A stretch of DNA of 19,658 nt, from the NCBI GenBank assembly GCA_018367495.1, contig JAGZGB010000026.1, positions 1 to 19,658 of the forward strand. Reading direction: 5' to 3'. The notes under the pieces were generated by a model. The model ran no database searches and was not told where the DNA came from. It worked only from the letters and a program-made list of their open reading frames with translations. This DNA is from Veillonella sp. Lineage in GTDB: Bacteria; Bacillota_C; Negativicutes; Veillonellales; Veillonellaceae. The position numbers were made by a program, and so were the translations under genes. Position 1 is the first letter of the stretch. Each line of letters starts with the position of its first letter. Positions 1-8,251 of the stretch are shown in pieces.

Positions 1-390
1 TACTGTCCACGCAATAACTGCTAAGGTGAGTAATATGATACAAAGCATCCACAGAATTATTACGAAATAGAGCAATAATTTTAGTACATATAATACATCA
101 AACCATATACTATGACGATCTTCTAATCGCGCCATATATTCGGAGAGATAGCACACCCAAAATGGAGCTTTCGTATTAGGATTCAGTTTCTTCCAGTACA
201 GCATAATATACGGCGTTACAAAACAACCTACAAACACTAAATATGTAAGAAATAGAGGTGTTTCTATATTATGTTGGGACATAAACCCTGACCAGTCTAC
301 GACCATTAGACCACCAAGGTATAGAAAAACAAACCAATATATAAATCCTACCACCTTTATAATAAGGCGAATCATCTGTTTGCCACCCAT
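1..390 (-). CDS. hypothetical membrane protein, partial (C-terminus outside window)
   Basis: An open frame of 130 codons runs from an ATG at 388-390 leftward off the window edge with no stop. Seen directly: it begins MGGKQMIRLI, then has a hydrophobic segment at about residues 8-30 (VVGFIYWFVFLYLGGLMV), a second at about 45-62, a polar stretch (YWKKLNPNTKAP, then YMARLEDRHS), and a third very hydrophobic segment at about 100-130. It is therefore probably a polytopic inner-membrane protein. Its start lies only two bases past the stop of the TPR lipoprotein gene, so the two are almost certainly co-transcribed and perhaps translationally coupled. I do not recognise the family, and the end of the protein is not visible. 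Confidence 0.7.
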   Translation of the reverse strand, partial: MGGKQMIRLIIKVVGFIYWFVFLYLGGLMVVDWSGFMSQHNIETPLFLTYLVFVGCFVTPYIMLYWKKLNPNTKAPFWVCYLSEYMARLEDRHSIWFDVLYVLKLLLYFVIILWMLCIILLTLAVIAWTV

Positions 391-392
391 AT

Positions 393-1019
393 CTATAATC
401 CTACTAATGTTTTAAATCGCGCATTATTGTGAAAGCGCTCAAAATGGTCTTGTTCTGCTGCCACAGCTTTTACAGATGGATCAATGTTAATCGCCTTTTC
501 AAGCCAATCAAGGGCCTTAGTATCATCCCCTTGGTCTGCATAAATGGTAGCAATACCATATACAGACCAAGTGTTGCTAGGGTCCTTTTCTAATACCTTT
601 TCAAACCATTGTTTGGACTCATTTAATTGGCCTTGTAATTTATACACCATGGCCATGTTGTAGTAATTCGCTACATTATTAGGATCTAAATCATAGGCCT
701 TTTTAGTATCTGCTAAACCTTTAGTAGTATCTCCATTTAAAGCCGTAGCAAAGCCACGAACCGAATAAGCGTCTGCATTATTTGGATAATCCTTAATAGA
801 CGCTGTTGCTTCCTCGATGGCTTTCGCATAATCACCAGAGGATAGAGCTTGCTTAGCGGCAGTTAAATGGCTATCTAGATTAGTCATTTTGCTACTGTCT
901 TGATTGGATGTACTAGAACTCTTAGTATTATTTTCTGTATTACTATTATTTGTATTCTGATTTAATCCACAACCACTAATAAATATAAGTAAAGCCAGGA
1001 TGGATAAAAGTCTTCTCAT
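393..1019 (-). CDS. TPR-repeat lipoprotein
   Basis: Predicted envelope lipoprotein of 208 residues. The start is placed at the ATG at 1017-1019 because the protein then opens with a textbook lipoprotein signal (MRRLL, hydrophobic core, lipobox ISGC with Cys17). The same frame stays open 63 codons further upstream, but that stretch crosses a strong terminator hairpin and is not coding. After Cys17 comes a Ser/Asn/Thr-rich tether (about 20-47), then four TPR-like units (about 51-84, 85-117, 118-151, 152-185) with the usual A/G/Y/P spacing, such as the DPNNVANYYNMAMVY segment. TPR arrays are protein-binding scaffolds; the partner is unknown. The next gene starts two bases after the stop and encodes a membrane protein, which may be that partner (inference). 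Confidence 0.85.
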   Translation of the reverse strand: MRRLLSILALLIFISGCGLNQNTNNSNTENNTKSSSTSNQDSSKMTNLDSHLTAAKQALSSGDYAKAIEEATASIKDYPNNADAYSVRGFATALNGDTTKGLADTKKAYDLDPNNVANYYNMAMVYKLQGQLNESKQWFEKVLEKDPSNTWSVYGIATIYADQGDDTKALDWLEKAINIDPSVKAVAAEQDHFERFHNNARFKTLVGL

Positions 1020-1057
1020 ATTATATATTCCATTCTTAAATAATATCTCCAAGATGC

Positions 1058-1072
1058 ATATCATAATGATAT
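1058..1072. promoter_or_regulatory. perfect 7-1-7 inverted repeat before the TPR lipoprotein gene
   Basis: ATATCAT-A-ATGATAT is a perfect 15-bp inverted repeat. It sits between the terminator of the upstream gene and the ATG at 1019, where the promoter of the lipoprotein gene must lie. The 7-1-7 geometry is like that of Fur-family boxes, but the sequence is not a good Fur or PerR consensus. It may be an operator or chance in AT-rich DNA. Confidence 0.3.
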
Positions 1073-1075
1073 AAG

Positions 1076-1107
1076 AAAAAGGACGAGCTGCCACTCGTCC
1101 TTTTTTT
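1076..1107. terminator. bidirectional intrinsic terminator after the FAD/Fe-S dehydrogenase
   Basis: The 7-bp stem GGACGAG/CTCGTCC (1081-1087 and 1094-1100) has a 6-nt loop. It is flanked by five A on the left (T-run on the minus strand) and seven T on the right. It ends minus-strand transcription from the dehydrogenase gene and separates it from the TPR gene. Confidence 0.85.
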
Positions 1108-1214
1108 GTTATATTGTAGGTAATTTCATACACTCTACTACCTACGTATAGTATATCATACTTAATAGAAAATAAACCCCTAATAGATAATACTAGAATC
1201 TTATTCAAGTAATA

Positions 1215-4037
1215 TTATTTTTTAGCTGTAGAGCAACGATCTAATAGGAATGCAACGCCTACAAATGGAATGCCGCCGTTTTCACCAAGACCAATTTCAC
1301 ATGTGGAACTGGAACTTACGCCTAGTGTTGCGCCGTATTCAGCAATTTCACCAGCCAAGTCTTTTGTAGCCGCTTTGTTAAGTTCTGGTGTGAAGAAACC
1401 TTTTTGACCAGCAAAGCCGTCGCATGCGAAGGATTTGATATTGAATACATGGTCTGTGCATAGACGAGCCAAGTCTTCAATGTATTGAGATTTACCTAAA
1501 GATTTAATCTTACATTGTTTATGTACAATTACGCGTTCATCGCATTTTTCGATGTCGAGATGAGGTACTACATATTTGCACAAGAATTCAGAAATATCAT
1601 TGATTTCTAAGTCTGGCATGTGTTTGAAAGCATGATTGAAGCACGCACTATGGTCAATCACGATTGGATATTTACCATTTTGAGATGCTTTCATCAATGC
1701 ATCGTGCAAGTCTTTAACAGCGCGTTCATGAACGTCATCGTAGTTTTCAAAGCTCAAGCCACAGCAGAGGTTTTCGATATGTTCTGGATAGATAATATCG
1801 ATATGAGCCTTGTTACAGAGGCTTTCTACAACTTGTTGTAAGCTGCGATCATCGTCATAACCTTGGTTAGGTTTAAATGCGCGGTTTGCACATGTACTGA
1901 AATATACAACCTTTTCAAAGTTTGTAGGTTTAATGCGGTTTTTCAATTTATAGCGATTAGCTTTAGGAGTTGTTTTAGGAACATATGGTGTAACACCTGT
2001 TACGCCATGTAAGCCTTCAGTAATCTTAGAAATTGCTTTTTGTGTAATGATGGAACCTGCAATACCTTCAAGACTCACACCAGCACGACACATTTGAAGC
2101 GTTGTGGAGAAGTTATCGTAGATTTTCTTAGCCAATTCTGGTGCAGGTGGATCGATGCGACGCATGGATAATGCGATTTGAGCAGTATCGATGCTAAGTG
2201 GGCAAAGGCCTTTACACATAGAGCAAGCTGCACAGGTTTCAACACCAAAGTATTCGTAACCTTTTCTAAGTTCAGACGCCAATGTGAAGTTACCTTCGTT
2301 TTCAAGACGTTTAGTTTCACGCAATAAAGCGATACGTTGACGAGGAGTCAATGTTAAATTACGGCTTGGACAATGTTTTTCACAGAAACCGCATTCCATA
2401 CAGATTGTGAAAGCATCATCAATAACGCATTGAGCTTTAAGATTTTTCTTGTACACATCTGGATCATCAGTAATCATAACATCAGGATTCAAGATACGAG
2501 TAGGGTCAAAGATAGCTTTAATGCGACGGTTAATTTCGTACGCTTTACGGCCCCATTCCATTTCAACAAATGGTGCCACCATACGACCTGTACCATGTTC
2601 AGCTTTCAAAGAGCCACCGAAACCAGATACACGTTCGGACATTTCTTTAACCAAATCACCGAAGTTCTTAGTATCTTTAGGATCATTAAAGTCAGGTGTA
2701 ATGTTAAAGTGAACGTTACCAGACAAAGCATGACCGAAGATTACACCACCGTCTACGAAATCGTATTTATGGAATAATTCAGTAAGCATTTCGATGCCTT
2801 TAGTGAAGTCTTCGATTTGGAAGCAAACGTCTTCTGTGATAACTGTTGTACCTTTTCTACGTTGACCACCAACGATTGGCAAGATACCTTTACGAATTGC
2901 CCACCAGGAATCGTATTCTTTAGGATCTTGAGAATAAAGACTTGGAATTGCTGTTGGAATATCTTTTAATTGTTCTTTAATGAAAGCTAAGTTTTCATCT
3001 ACAGTTTCTTTGGAATAGCTTTCAGTTTGGAACAAGATTGCACTTGTACCTTCTGGTACTTCGCGAACGAAATCAGGTACATTTTCAAGAGTTTGAACTG
3101 CTTTTAGGGATTGATAGTCCATCATTTCAGCAGCAACAACCTTTTCACGGCCCATATTAGCCAACGCTACAACTGCAAGAGATGCATCGTTTAATGTACG
3201 GAAGAACATAAGGCCGCAACCTTTATGAGGTACATCTTCAACTGTGTTGTACACGATTTCAGATACGAAACCCAACGTACCTTCAGAACCGATGAATAAG
3301 TGATTGATGATGTCGATGATATCTTCAAAATCAACGAGAGAGTTCAAGCCATAGCCTGTAGTATTTTTGATTTTATATTTATGATGAATCAAATGAGTCA
3401 ATTCTTCATCAGCCAAGATTTCTTTACGCAATTGTAAGATATCTTCAACCATTTGAGGTTTTTCTTTTAGGAATTGCTCAATGCTCTTTTTATCAGATGT
3501 ATCAAGAACAGTACCATCTAGTAATACAACGCGAATGGAACGGATTGTTTTATAGGAGTTTTGAGCCGTACCACAGCACATACCAGAGGAGTTATTGTTC
3601 AAAATACCGCCTACTAATGCTGTGGCAAGTGTAGCAGGATCTGGACCGATTTTGCGGTTATATGGTTTCAATAAATCGTTCGCATCGGAACCGATAACAC
3701 CACATTCACATTTTAAAGCCTTCCCATCGTCGATAACTTCCATTTTTTTGAAGCCATCATTACATACGATGAGAACATCTTCACTGGAACATTGACCAGA
3801 CAAAGAAGAACCAGCCGCACGGAATGTGAATGGTGTACCACATTGATGGCACAAACGAATAAGGCGTCTTACTTCACGTTCATCCTCAGCCTTTACAACC
3901 ACTTTTGGTAAATAACTATAGCAGGATGCGTCAACACCATATGCATAACGACGTAAATGATCTGTATACACGCGATCTTTACAAATCTCTTTTGCCTCCT
4001 TGGCAAAACGTTCATAATCTTTTATAAGCGTACTCAC
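1215..4037 (-). CDS. FAD- and [4Fe-4S]-containing dehydrogenase, D-lactate dehydrogenase type (GlcD-GlpC fusion)
   Basis: A 940-residue three-part oxidoreductase. FAD-binding-4 (PCMH) domain at about 40-180, with FRAAGSSLSGQ (73-83) and LNNNSSGMCCG (146-156). FAD-oxidase C-terminal domain at about 220-520, with SEGTLGF (251-257), HALSGNVHFN (436-445) and EHGTGR (480-485). Two CxxCxxCxxxC ferredoxin motifs follow: Cys546/549/552/556 and Cys602/605/608/612. A GlpC/HdrD-like CCG region lies at about 705-920 with Cys758-Cys759. Proteins of this architecture oxidise D-lactate or a related 2-hydroxyacid and pass electrons through the Fe-S clusters to a membrane or flavoprotein acceptor. The start is GTG at 4035-4037, eight bases after AGGAGG. 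It is monocistronic, with a strong terminator behind it. In a lactate-fermenting Negativicute it would feed pyruvate metabolism (inference). The exact substrate cannot be read from sequence. Confidence 0.9.
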   Translation of the reverse strand: MSTLIKDYERFAKEAKEICKDRVYTDHLRRYAYGVDASCYSYLPKVVVKAEDEREVRRLIRLCHQCGTPFTFRAAGSSLSGQCSSEDVLIVCNDGFKKMEVIDDGKALKCECGVIGSDANDLLKPYNRKIGPDPATLATALVGGILNNNSSGMCCGTAQNSYKTIRSIRVVLLDGTVLDTSDKKSIEQFLKEKPQMVEDILQLRKEILADEELTHLIHHKYKIKNTTGYGLNSLVDFEDIIDIINHLFIGSEGTLGFVSEIVYNTVEDVPHKGCGLMFFRTLNDASLAVVALANMGREKVVAAEMMDYQSLKAVQTLENVPDFVREVPEGTSAILFQTESYSKETVDENLAFIKEQLKDIPTAIPSLYSQDPKEYDSWWAIRKGILPIVGGQRRKGTTVITEDVCFQIEDFTKGIEMLTELFHKYDFVDGGVIFGHALSGNVHFNITPDFNDPKDTKNFGDLVKEMSERVSGFGGSLKAEHGTGRMVAPFVEMEWGRKAYEINRRIKAIFDPTRILNPDVMITDDPDVYKKNLKAQCVIDDAFTICMECGFCEKHCPSRNLTLTPRQRIALLRETKRLENEGNFTLASELRKGYEYFGVETCAACSMCKGLCPLSIDTAQIALSMRRIDPPAPELAKKIYDNFSTTLQMCRAGVSLEGIAGSIITQKAISKITEGLHGVTGVTPYVPKTTPKANRYKLKNRIKPTNFEKVVYFSTCANRAFKPNQGYDDDRSLQQVVESLCNKAHIDIIYPEHIENLCCGLSFENYDDVHERAVKDLHDALMKASQNGKYPIVIDHSACFNHAFKHMPDLEINDISEFLCKYVVPHLDIEKCDERVIVHKQCKIKSLGKSQYIEDLARLCTDHVFNIKSFACDGFAGQKGFFTPELNKAATKDLAGEIAEYGATLGVSSSSTCEIGLGENGGIPFVGVAFLLDRCSTAKK

Positions 4038-4081
4038 TTGTATTGCCTCCTATCCTCTTTTAAGGAATTTGTTTTACTCTT

Positions 4082-4087
4082 AGTATA
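4082..4087 (-). promoter_or_regulatory. candidate -10 box for the FAD/Fe-S dehydrogenase
   Basis: A minus-strand TATACT lies 45 bases upstream of the GTG start, the same -10 sequence seen before several genes in this window. No good -35 stands at the right distance (TAGTAG at 17 bp), so an activator may be needed. Confidence 0.45.
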
Positions 4088-4403
4088 CGCCGTTCTCATT
4101 CTCACTACTATAATTATGCATAAATTATATGCCTCCTAACAAATCTCGATATTCCTCTGCTTTTTATTTATTTAGTTGAAAGTGCATCTCAATGGCATTA
4201 TCATGTACCCATTTTTTCACATGATAAAATAAAACTATTTTATTTTCTAAGTATATCCACAACTATATAATCAAGTAGAGCTAAATCATCGATAAAACGT
4301 GAGTTACACTGCATATTATTCTATAGGAAATAGTTTACAAAAATTATGCATAAAATTGGTATAATTTATTTATTTCAATTTTCTCATTCTCATTTATATT
4401 TAA

Positions 4404-4422
4404 GTATGACTTTTAATCATAC
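4404..4422. promoter_or_regulatory. inverted repeat GTATGA-N7-TCATAC, shared with the glpT promoter region
   Basis: The right part, GACTTTTAATCATAC (4408-4422), matches GACTTTTAGTCATAC at 15153-15167 before glpT in 14 of 15 bases. Both places carry opposed TCATAC/GTATGA half-sites. A shared operator is possible (inference). Confidence 0.35.
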
Positions 4423-4462
4423 CTTTTTAGATACCCCCTCTACCTATCATTTTCTTACATAT

Positions 4463-4508
4463 AAAAAGTCCTCTAGTGATATAACTCTATCGAGTAACCA
4501 CTAAAGGA
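4463..4508 (-). terminator. intrinsic terminator of the ClC-TSUP operon
   Basis: The stem TCCTCTAGTG/CACTAAAGGA (4469-4478 and 4499-4508, one mismatch) has a 20-nt loop. On the minus strand it is followed by C then five T. It lies just after the permease stop codon. Confidence 0.75.
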
Positions 4509-4514
4509 TTTATA

Positions 4515-5309
4515 TTATCCAATAATACCAGACTTAAGAATAAGACGTACAGCTAGGGCAAAGACTGCAACGCTCATAAGGGCAAGGATAGATTTTGCTT
4601 TCAACCGTTTAGCAATTCGCGCCCCTACTTGGGCCCCAAAGATAGCGCCAACACTAGTAGGAATAGCAATACTAAATACGATATGATTTTCCAATAAATG
4701 CGTTATAACGCCTATCATTGTAGATACGGCAAGGATGGATTGACTTGTAGCTGTAGCCATATGGGTAGGAAACCCCATGAGATAAATCAAAGCCGGCACA
4801 TGGATAAGGCCACCACCAATACCAAAAATACTGGAGATAAAACCTACAAAAAAGCTAATGCTAATACCGATAGGCTTGCTATACGTTAGCTGATCAAGGG
4901 TAAGGCTTTCTTCCTTTCGTTCCCCTTTGCGGAAATTCTTAAACCCAATCAAACCAGAAGCACAAAGCATAAAGCACCCAAAGGCAAACATAAAGCCTTT
5001 ACCAGAGAACCACCCCGACATTTGAGCCCCTAAGATAGCCCCTGGCAAGGTAGCTAAACTAAAGACAATAGCTGCACTAATCAGCACCTTTTTCTGTTTA
5101 ATATAAGCTATAGAACCAGAAATAGCATTACACATAACAGAAAATAGCGATGTCCCTACAATCATAGACGGAGACCACTCAGGAAACCAATACATAAAGA
5201 GAGGCACAAAGACAAGGCCACCACCTGCACCGATAATGGTGCCAAGCATAGCTGCTAAAAAACCAACTATAGTAAAGAATATATAGAATACTATTATATT
5301 ATCTAGCAT
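4515..5309 (-). CDS. TauE/SafE-family (TSUP) membrane permease
   Basis: A 264-residue polytopic membrane protein with the internal duplication typical of the TSUP (formerly DUF81) family. Each half carries a glycine-rich loop: IGAGGGLVFVPL at 26-37 and FGIGGGLIHVPAL at 162-174. About eight hydrophobic segments are visible. Family members export sulfite, sulfoacetate or other sulfur/organic anions; which one applies here cannot be told. The ribosome site GGGAGG overlaps the end of the ClC gene and the gap is 14 bases, so the two are one operon ending at the terminator at 4463-4508. Being paired with an anion/proton exchanger is consistent with a role in anion balance (inference). Confidence 0.85.
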   Translation of the reverse strand: MLDNIIVFYIFFTIVGFLAAMLGTIIGAGGGLVFVPLFMYWFPEWSPSMIVGTSLFSVMCNAISGSIAYIKQKKVLISAAIVFSLATLPGAILGAQMSGWFSGKGFMFAFGCFMLCASGLIGFKNFRKGERKEESLTLDQLTYSKPIGISISFFVGFISSIFGIGGGLIHVPALIYLMGFPTHMATATSQSILAVSTMIGVITHLLENHIVFSIAIPTSVGAIFGAQVGARIAKRLKAKSILALMSVAVFALAVRLILKSGIIG

Positions 5310-5323
5310 AATAAGGCCTCCCT

Positions 5324-6868
5324 TTACTTAGATTGGAAAAATTCCTTAGCCGCCTTCAATCGACCTCGTTCACAGGAAACTTGCAACTCATCACCTGATT
5401 CAAGTTTTACATCACCAAGAGGTACAATATATGTTCCATTTCGGCGAATACTTACGATGAGTGTCCCATCTGGCAAAGCCAAGTCTTGTAATTGTACGTC
5501 TGTATAATTTGCCACAACAGGTACTTTAGTTTGGAAGAAGGTTTGTACAGATTCTAAATTGTTCTGACCACTCATGGCTTGTAATAAGGAATCGTAAATC
5601 GGTGGTTCTTTTAAAAGCTCTGCCACAAGGTACGCCACGATGGTAACAGTACCGATGGCATAAATGTTAGAGAAACTATTCGTCATTTCAAGAACGAGTA
5701 AAATCGCCAAAATTGGGGTCCGCATAGCTGCTGCTAGCATACCACCCATAGCACAAATAACGAATTGTGGTACAAAATCAGGGGAAATAATGCCAACAGA
5801 CGAAAGCAAGCTTTCACAGAAGGCACCTGCAGAGGCCCCAATAACGAGCATAGGTAAAAATATACCGCCTTGCGCACCACTGCCATAACAGAAGGTGGTA
5901 AGTAAAATCTTACCTAGAACAATACCGCCTAAAAGCATTACCCCATGCGATTGAAAAGCTAGCTGTCCTACAAGATCATTTCCTCCACCCAAAAGGAGTT
6001 GCGAGTCATAGCCGATAACAGCAACAGTGACAAAGGTAAGAGCCAATTTCAAGAATCGAGAGCATTTGAGCCATTCAAAGAATTTCTTGAATGCAAAGAT
6101 CATGCGACAGAAAAGTACTCCGCAAAGGCCCATAATAACACCAACCATGAGAAGTACTGGGAAATACTCAAGAGGTACCCCTGAAGTTACTGAAAACCCA
6201 AGAGCAGGTTCAAGGCCAAAAATACTAACCGTAATATAGTTAGAAATTAGTGTGGCCACAAAGGTTGGCACAACGAGATAGGGATAAAAACTTTTATGTA
6301 CCTCTTCAAAGACGAACATCGCTCCCGAAACCGGTGCACTAAATGCAGCCGTTAAGCCAGCCCCTGCACCAGCAGAGGTTAAAATTCTTTGTTCTCGTAA
6401 GTCTGAATTCATCCAATAGGATACGATTTTACCTGCAGAACCACCAATTTGTACAGCTGGACCTTCACGACCTACAGAAAAGCCTGCAAAACCAGTTAAT
6501 ACACCACCAATCATCTTAGAGGCAAGCGTTCGATACGGTTTCATATCAAAGAGTCCCAGCATCTCCCCTTCGATTTGAGGAATACCAGAGCCACCAGATA
6601 ATGGAGCCCACGCGAGCAATCGATCTACGATAAAGGCAAAGATGACCATTGCTACAAGCCATCCTATGGCCCATTCCAGAGTAATACCGTCCATCAAACG
6701 CCAACGAATATGTTCAGATTCAAGGATCAAATAACGATAGGTAGCGCCACAAAAACCTGCAATAACACCCACAAGAGCGCCCTTACCAATGAGCTCTGTC
6801 AAAAGCATACGATTCATGGACATATCTGCTAAAGTAGAACTGCGCTTATTAAATTTCCATAGCCTCAT
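5324..6868 (-). CDS. ClC-family chloride/proton antiporter with C-terminal RCK_C (TrkA_C) domain
   Basis: A 514-residue membrane protein. The start is set at the ATG at 6866-6868, six bases after AAGGAGG; the frame is open 13 codons further up without a ribosome site. ClC signatures in order: GSGIP (93-97), GREGP (133-137, gating Glu135), FEE (187-189, the position of the internal proton-transfer glutamate of EcClC), and GGIFLP (334-339). Retaining both glutamates points to a coupled Cl-/H+ exchanger, not a channel. After the last membrane segment (about 420) comes a soluble tail (about 440-510) that fits a TrkA_C/RCK_C ligand-binding domain. First gene of a two-gene operon with a strong promoter at 6931-6959. 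Related bacterial exchangers serve acid resistance and anion homeostasis; the physiological anion here is not proven. Confidence 0.92.
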   Translation of the reverse strand: MRLWKFNKRSSTLADMSMNRMLLTELIGKGALVGVIAGFCGATYRYLILESEHIRWRLMDGITLEWAIGWLVAMVIFAFIVDRLLAWAPLSGGSGIPQIEGEMLGLFDMKPYRTLASKMIGGVLTGFAGFSVGREGPAVQIGGSAGKIVSYWMNSDLREQRILTSAGAGAGLTAAFSAPVSGAMFVFEEVHKSFYPYLVVPTFVATLISNYITVSIFGLEPALGFSVTSGVPLEYFPVLLMVGVIMGLCGVLFCRMIFAFKKFFEWLKCSRFLKLALTFVTVAVIGYDSQLLLGGGNDLVGQLAFQSHGVMLLGGIVLGKILLTTFCYGSGAQGGIFLPMLVIGASAGAFCESLLSSVGIISPDFVPQFVICAMGGMLAAAMRTPILAILLVLEMTNSFSNIYAIGTVTIVAYLVAELLKEPPIYDSLLQAMSGQNNLESVQTFFQTKVPVVANYTDVQLQDLALPDGTLIVSIRRNGTYIVPLGDVKLESGDELQVSCERGRLKAAKEFFQSK

Positions 6869-6930
6869 AACATTCCTCCTTAGCATTGACATTACATTTA
6901 ATATCACACAAATTATGTATTCATATCATT

Positions 6931-6959
6931 AGTATACTTATGTAAACCACCATTTTCAA
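6931..6959 (-). promoter_or_regulatory. promoter of the ClC-TSUP operon
   Basis: Minus-strand TTGAAA (6954-6959), a spacer of 17, then TATACT (6931-6936). This is close to the sigma-70 consensus and about 60 bases before the ATG at 6868. Confidence 0.75.
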
Positions 6960-6975
6960 GAAAGGAATACAAAGC

Positions 6976-7001
6976 TAGCCACCTCTAATATGAGGTGGCT
7001 A
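6976..7001 (-). terminator. hairpin terminator after the NagZ-like gene
   Basis: The perfect 10-bp stem TAGCCACCTC/GAGGTGGCTA has loop TAATAT and lies three bases from the stop codon. The T-run on the minus strand is short (GCTTTG), so termination may be incomplete; a weak T-tract also exists on plus. Confidence 0.7.
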
Positions 7002-7004
7002 ATT

Positions 7005-8153
7005 TTATATACCTCTGTTCATTTTCATAAGCAAGATTCGTTTAACAGATTCATCTAATCTCTCTTTAGAGATACGACCGTCTTTTACCGCTTTCATAAG
7101 TCCATTATAAGCCTCTTGCATATGTTCGTACTCATGACACACAAGTAAGATATCACTACCAGCCAAAATAGATTGAACAGCCATATCACCAAATGTGTAA
7201 TGTTTTGCAAGAGCGCCCATGTCCATATCGTCAGTTACAACAACGCCATTATATCCCATATCCTTACGCAACCAATCTGTAATGATTGCTTTAGATAAGC
7301 TAGATGGATGATCAGGATCGATTTGAGGGTACATCGCATGGGATACCATAATTGCATATGTATTCGGTTTAGACTGCTTAATAAGATCTACAAATACCTT
7401 TGTATCTTCATTCAACAAAGTCTCTTTAGATACTGGCACAACACTTGTATCAGCATGTAAATCGACATCCGTTTTACCAATTCCCGGGAAATGTTTGTAA
7501 GAATACCACAATCCCGCTTCTTCATAGGCCTTACCTACAGCGCTAGCATAGCGTACAACCTCATCAGGGTTCGTACTAAAAGAACGTCCATAGGTTAAAC
7601 CTAAGTCAGCAACAGGGGCAAAGTTAATATTAAAGCCTAAGTCTTTTAGCTCAGTACCCACCTGCTTTGCCAAGGATGCCGCTTGTTCAACAGATTCCTT
7701 GCCAACCTCTTCTGCAGGAGGCACCTTAATCAACTGATCCTCCATGCGCGCTACGGCACCGCCTTCTTGATCAATGCCGATGAATAATGGCGTAAGGCCA
7801 GCGCTTTTACCAGTTTTATTAATATCCGTAATAAGCGATTTAACTTGATCCTTGGACTCCATATTTCGATCAAATAAAATAATGCCACCCACACGGTACT
7901 CGTTGAGCATAAATTTGGCATCATCATTCAAGGTCTTGCCGTGAATGCCAATCATCAACAATTGGCCTACCTTGTCTGTATCGGACATATTAGCTACTAA
8001 TTTATCTACCTTTTCCTCTGGTGAAAGCTCACTCTGTGCTACAGATTCATAGGTTACAGGCTCCGCCTTTGAAGTAAATGGATTATGTAAACCGCAACCC
8101 GTTGTAAGCGCCAATACGCCAATCATCGTTGCTGCTACAATACGTCGAAACAT
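7005..8153 (-). CDS. nagZ: lipoprotein glycoside hydrolase family 3, NagZ-like beta-N-acetylhexosaminidase
   Basis: A 382-residue single-domain GH3 enzyme. The N-terminus is a lipoprotein signal (MFRRIVAATM, lipobox LTTGC, Cys20), followed by a short linker and the barrel from about residue 42. Motifs: GIDQEGGAVARM (126-137), KHFPGIGKTDVDLH (220-233) with the Asp231-x-His233 dyad used as acid/base in NagZ, and TDDMDMGAL (307-315) with the nucleophile aspartate. These enzymes remove N-acetylglucosamine from muropeptides during cell-wall recycling. Lipid anchoring puts this one on the outer face of a membrane, in Bacillus-like fashion rather than cytoplasmic as in enterobacteria. The usual KHFPGHG reads KHFPGIG here (His to Ile225). 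It has its own promoter (8190-8218) and terminator, and looks monocistronic. Confidence 0.9.
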   Translation of the reverse strand: MFRRIVAATMIGVLALTTGCGLHNPFTSKAEPVTYESVAQSELSPEEKVDKLVANMSDTDKVGQLLMIGIHGKTLNDDAKFMLNEYRVGGIILFDRNMESKDQVKSLITDINKTGKSAGLTPLFIGIDQEGGAVARMEDQLIKVPPAEEVGKESVEQAASLAKQVGTELKDLGFNINFAPVADLGLTYGRSFSTNPDEVVRYASAVGKAYEEAGLWYSYKHFPGIGKTDVDLHADTSVVPVSKETLLNEDTKVFVDLIKQSKPNTYAIMVSHAMYPQIDPDHPSSLSKAIITDWLRKDMGYNGVVVTDDMDMGALAKHYTFGDMAVQSILAGSDILLVCHEYEHMQEAYNGLMKAVKDGRISKERLDESVKRILLMKMNRGI

Positions 8154-8189
8154 ATATACCTCCCATAATGTATTAAAAGTATTATATAT

Positions 8190-8218
8190 AGTATATCAAA
8201 AAATAAAGACCGCCCCAA
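8190..8218 (-). promoter_or_regulatory. promoter of the NagZ-like gene (extended -10)
   Basis: Minus-strand TTGGGG (8213-8218), a 17-bp spacer, then TGATATACT with -10 TATACT at 8190-8195. The ATG follows about 37 bases later, with GGGAGG before it. Confidence 0.65.
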
Positions 8219-8251
8219 CAACGCCAATACATCTAGTGAATCACGAGCACG

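Larger units (their letters stand above)
4038..4462. other. 425-bp regulatory intergenic region before the dehydrogenase gene
   Basis: No convincing gene. It holds the promoter-proximal TATACT (4082-4087). A near-palindrome around TATGCATA at 4111-4127 shares the core AATTATGCATAAA with a second copy near 4341-4356. An inverted repeat GTATGA-N7-TCATAC at 4404-4422 is followed by TTTTT on the plus strand; it could be a weak terminator or an operator. A 13-codon frame on the minus strand (4080-4121, MHNYSSENENGVY) is preceded by AGGAGG at 4131-4136. It would be a leader peptide only if transcription starts upstream of it, and the TATACT box lies inside it. Confidence 0.4.

Noticed and set aside
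1020..1208. 63-codon N-terminal extension of the TPR lipoprotein gene
   Set aside because: It runs through the terminator at 1076-1107 and would bury the lipoprotein signal; the internal ATG at 1019 fits the lipobox.
6869..6907. 13-codon extension of the ClC protein
   Set aside because: It crosses the AAGGAGG ribosome site that serves the ATG at 6868.
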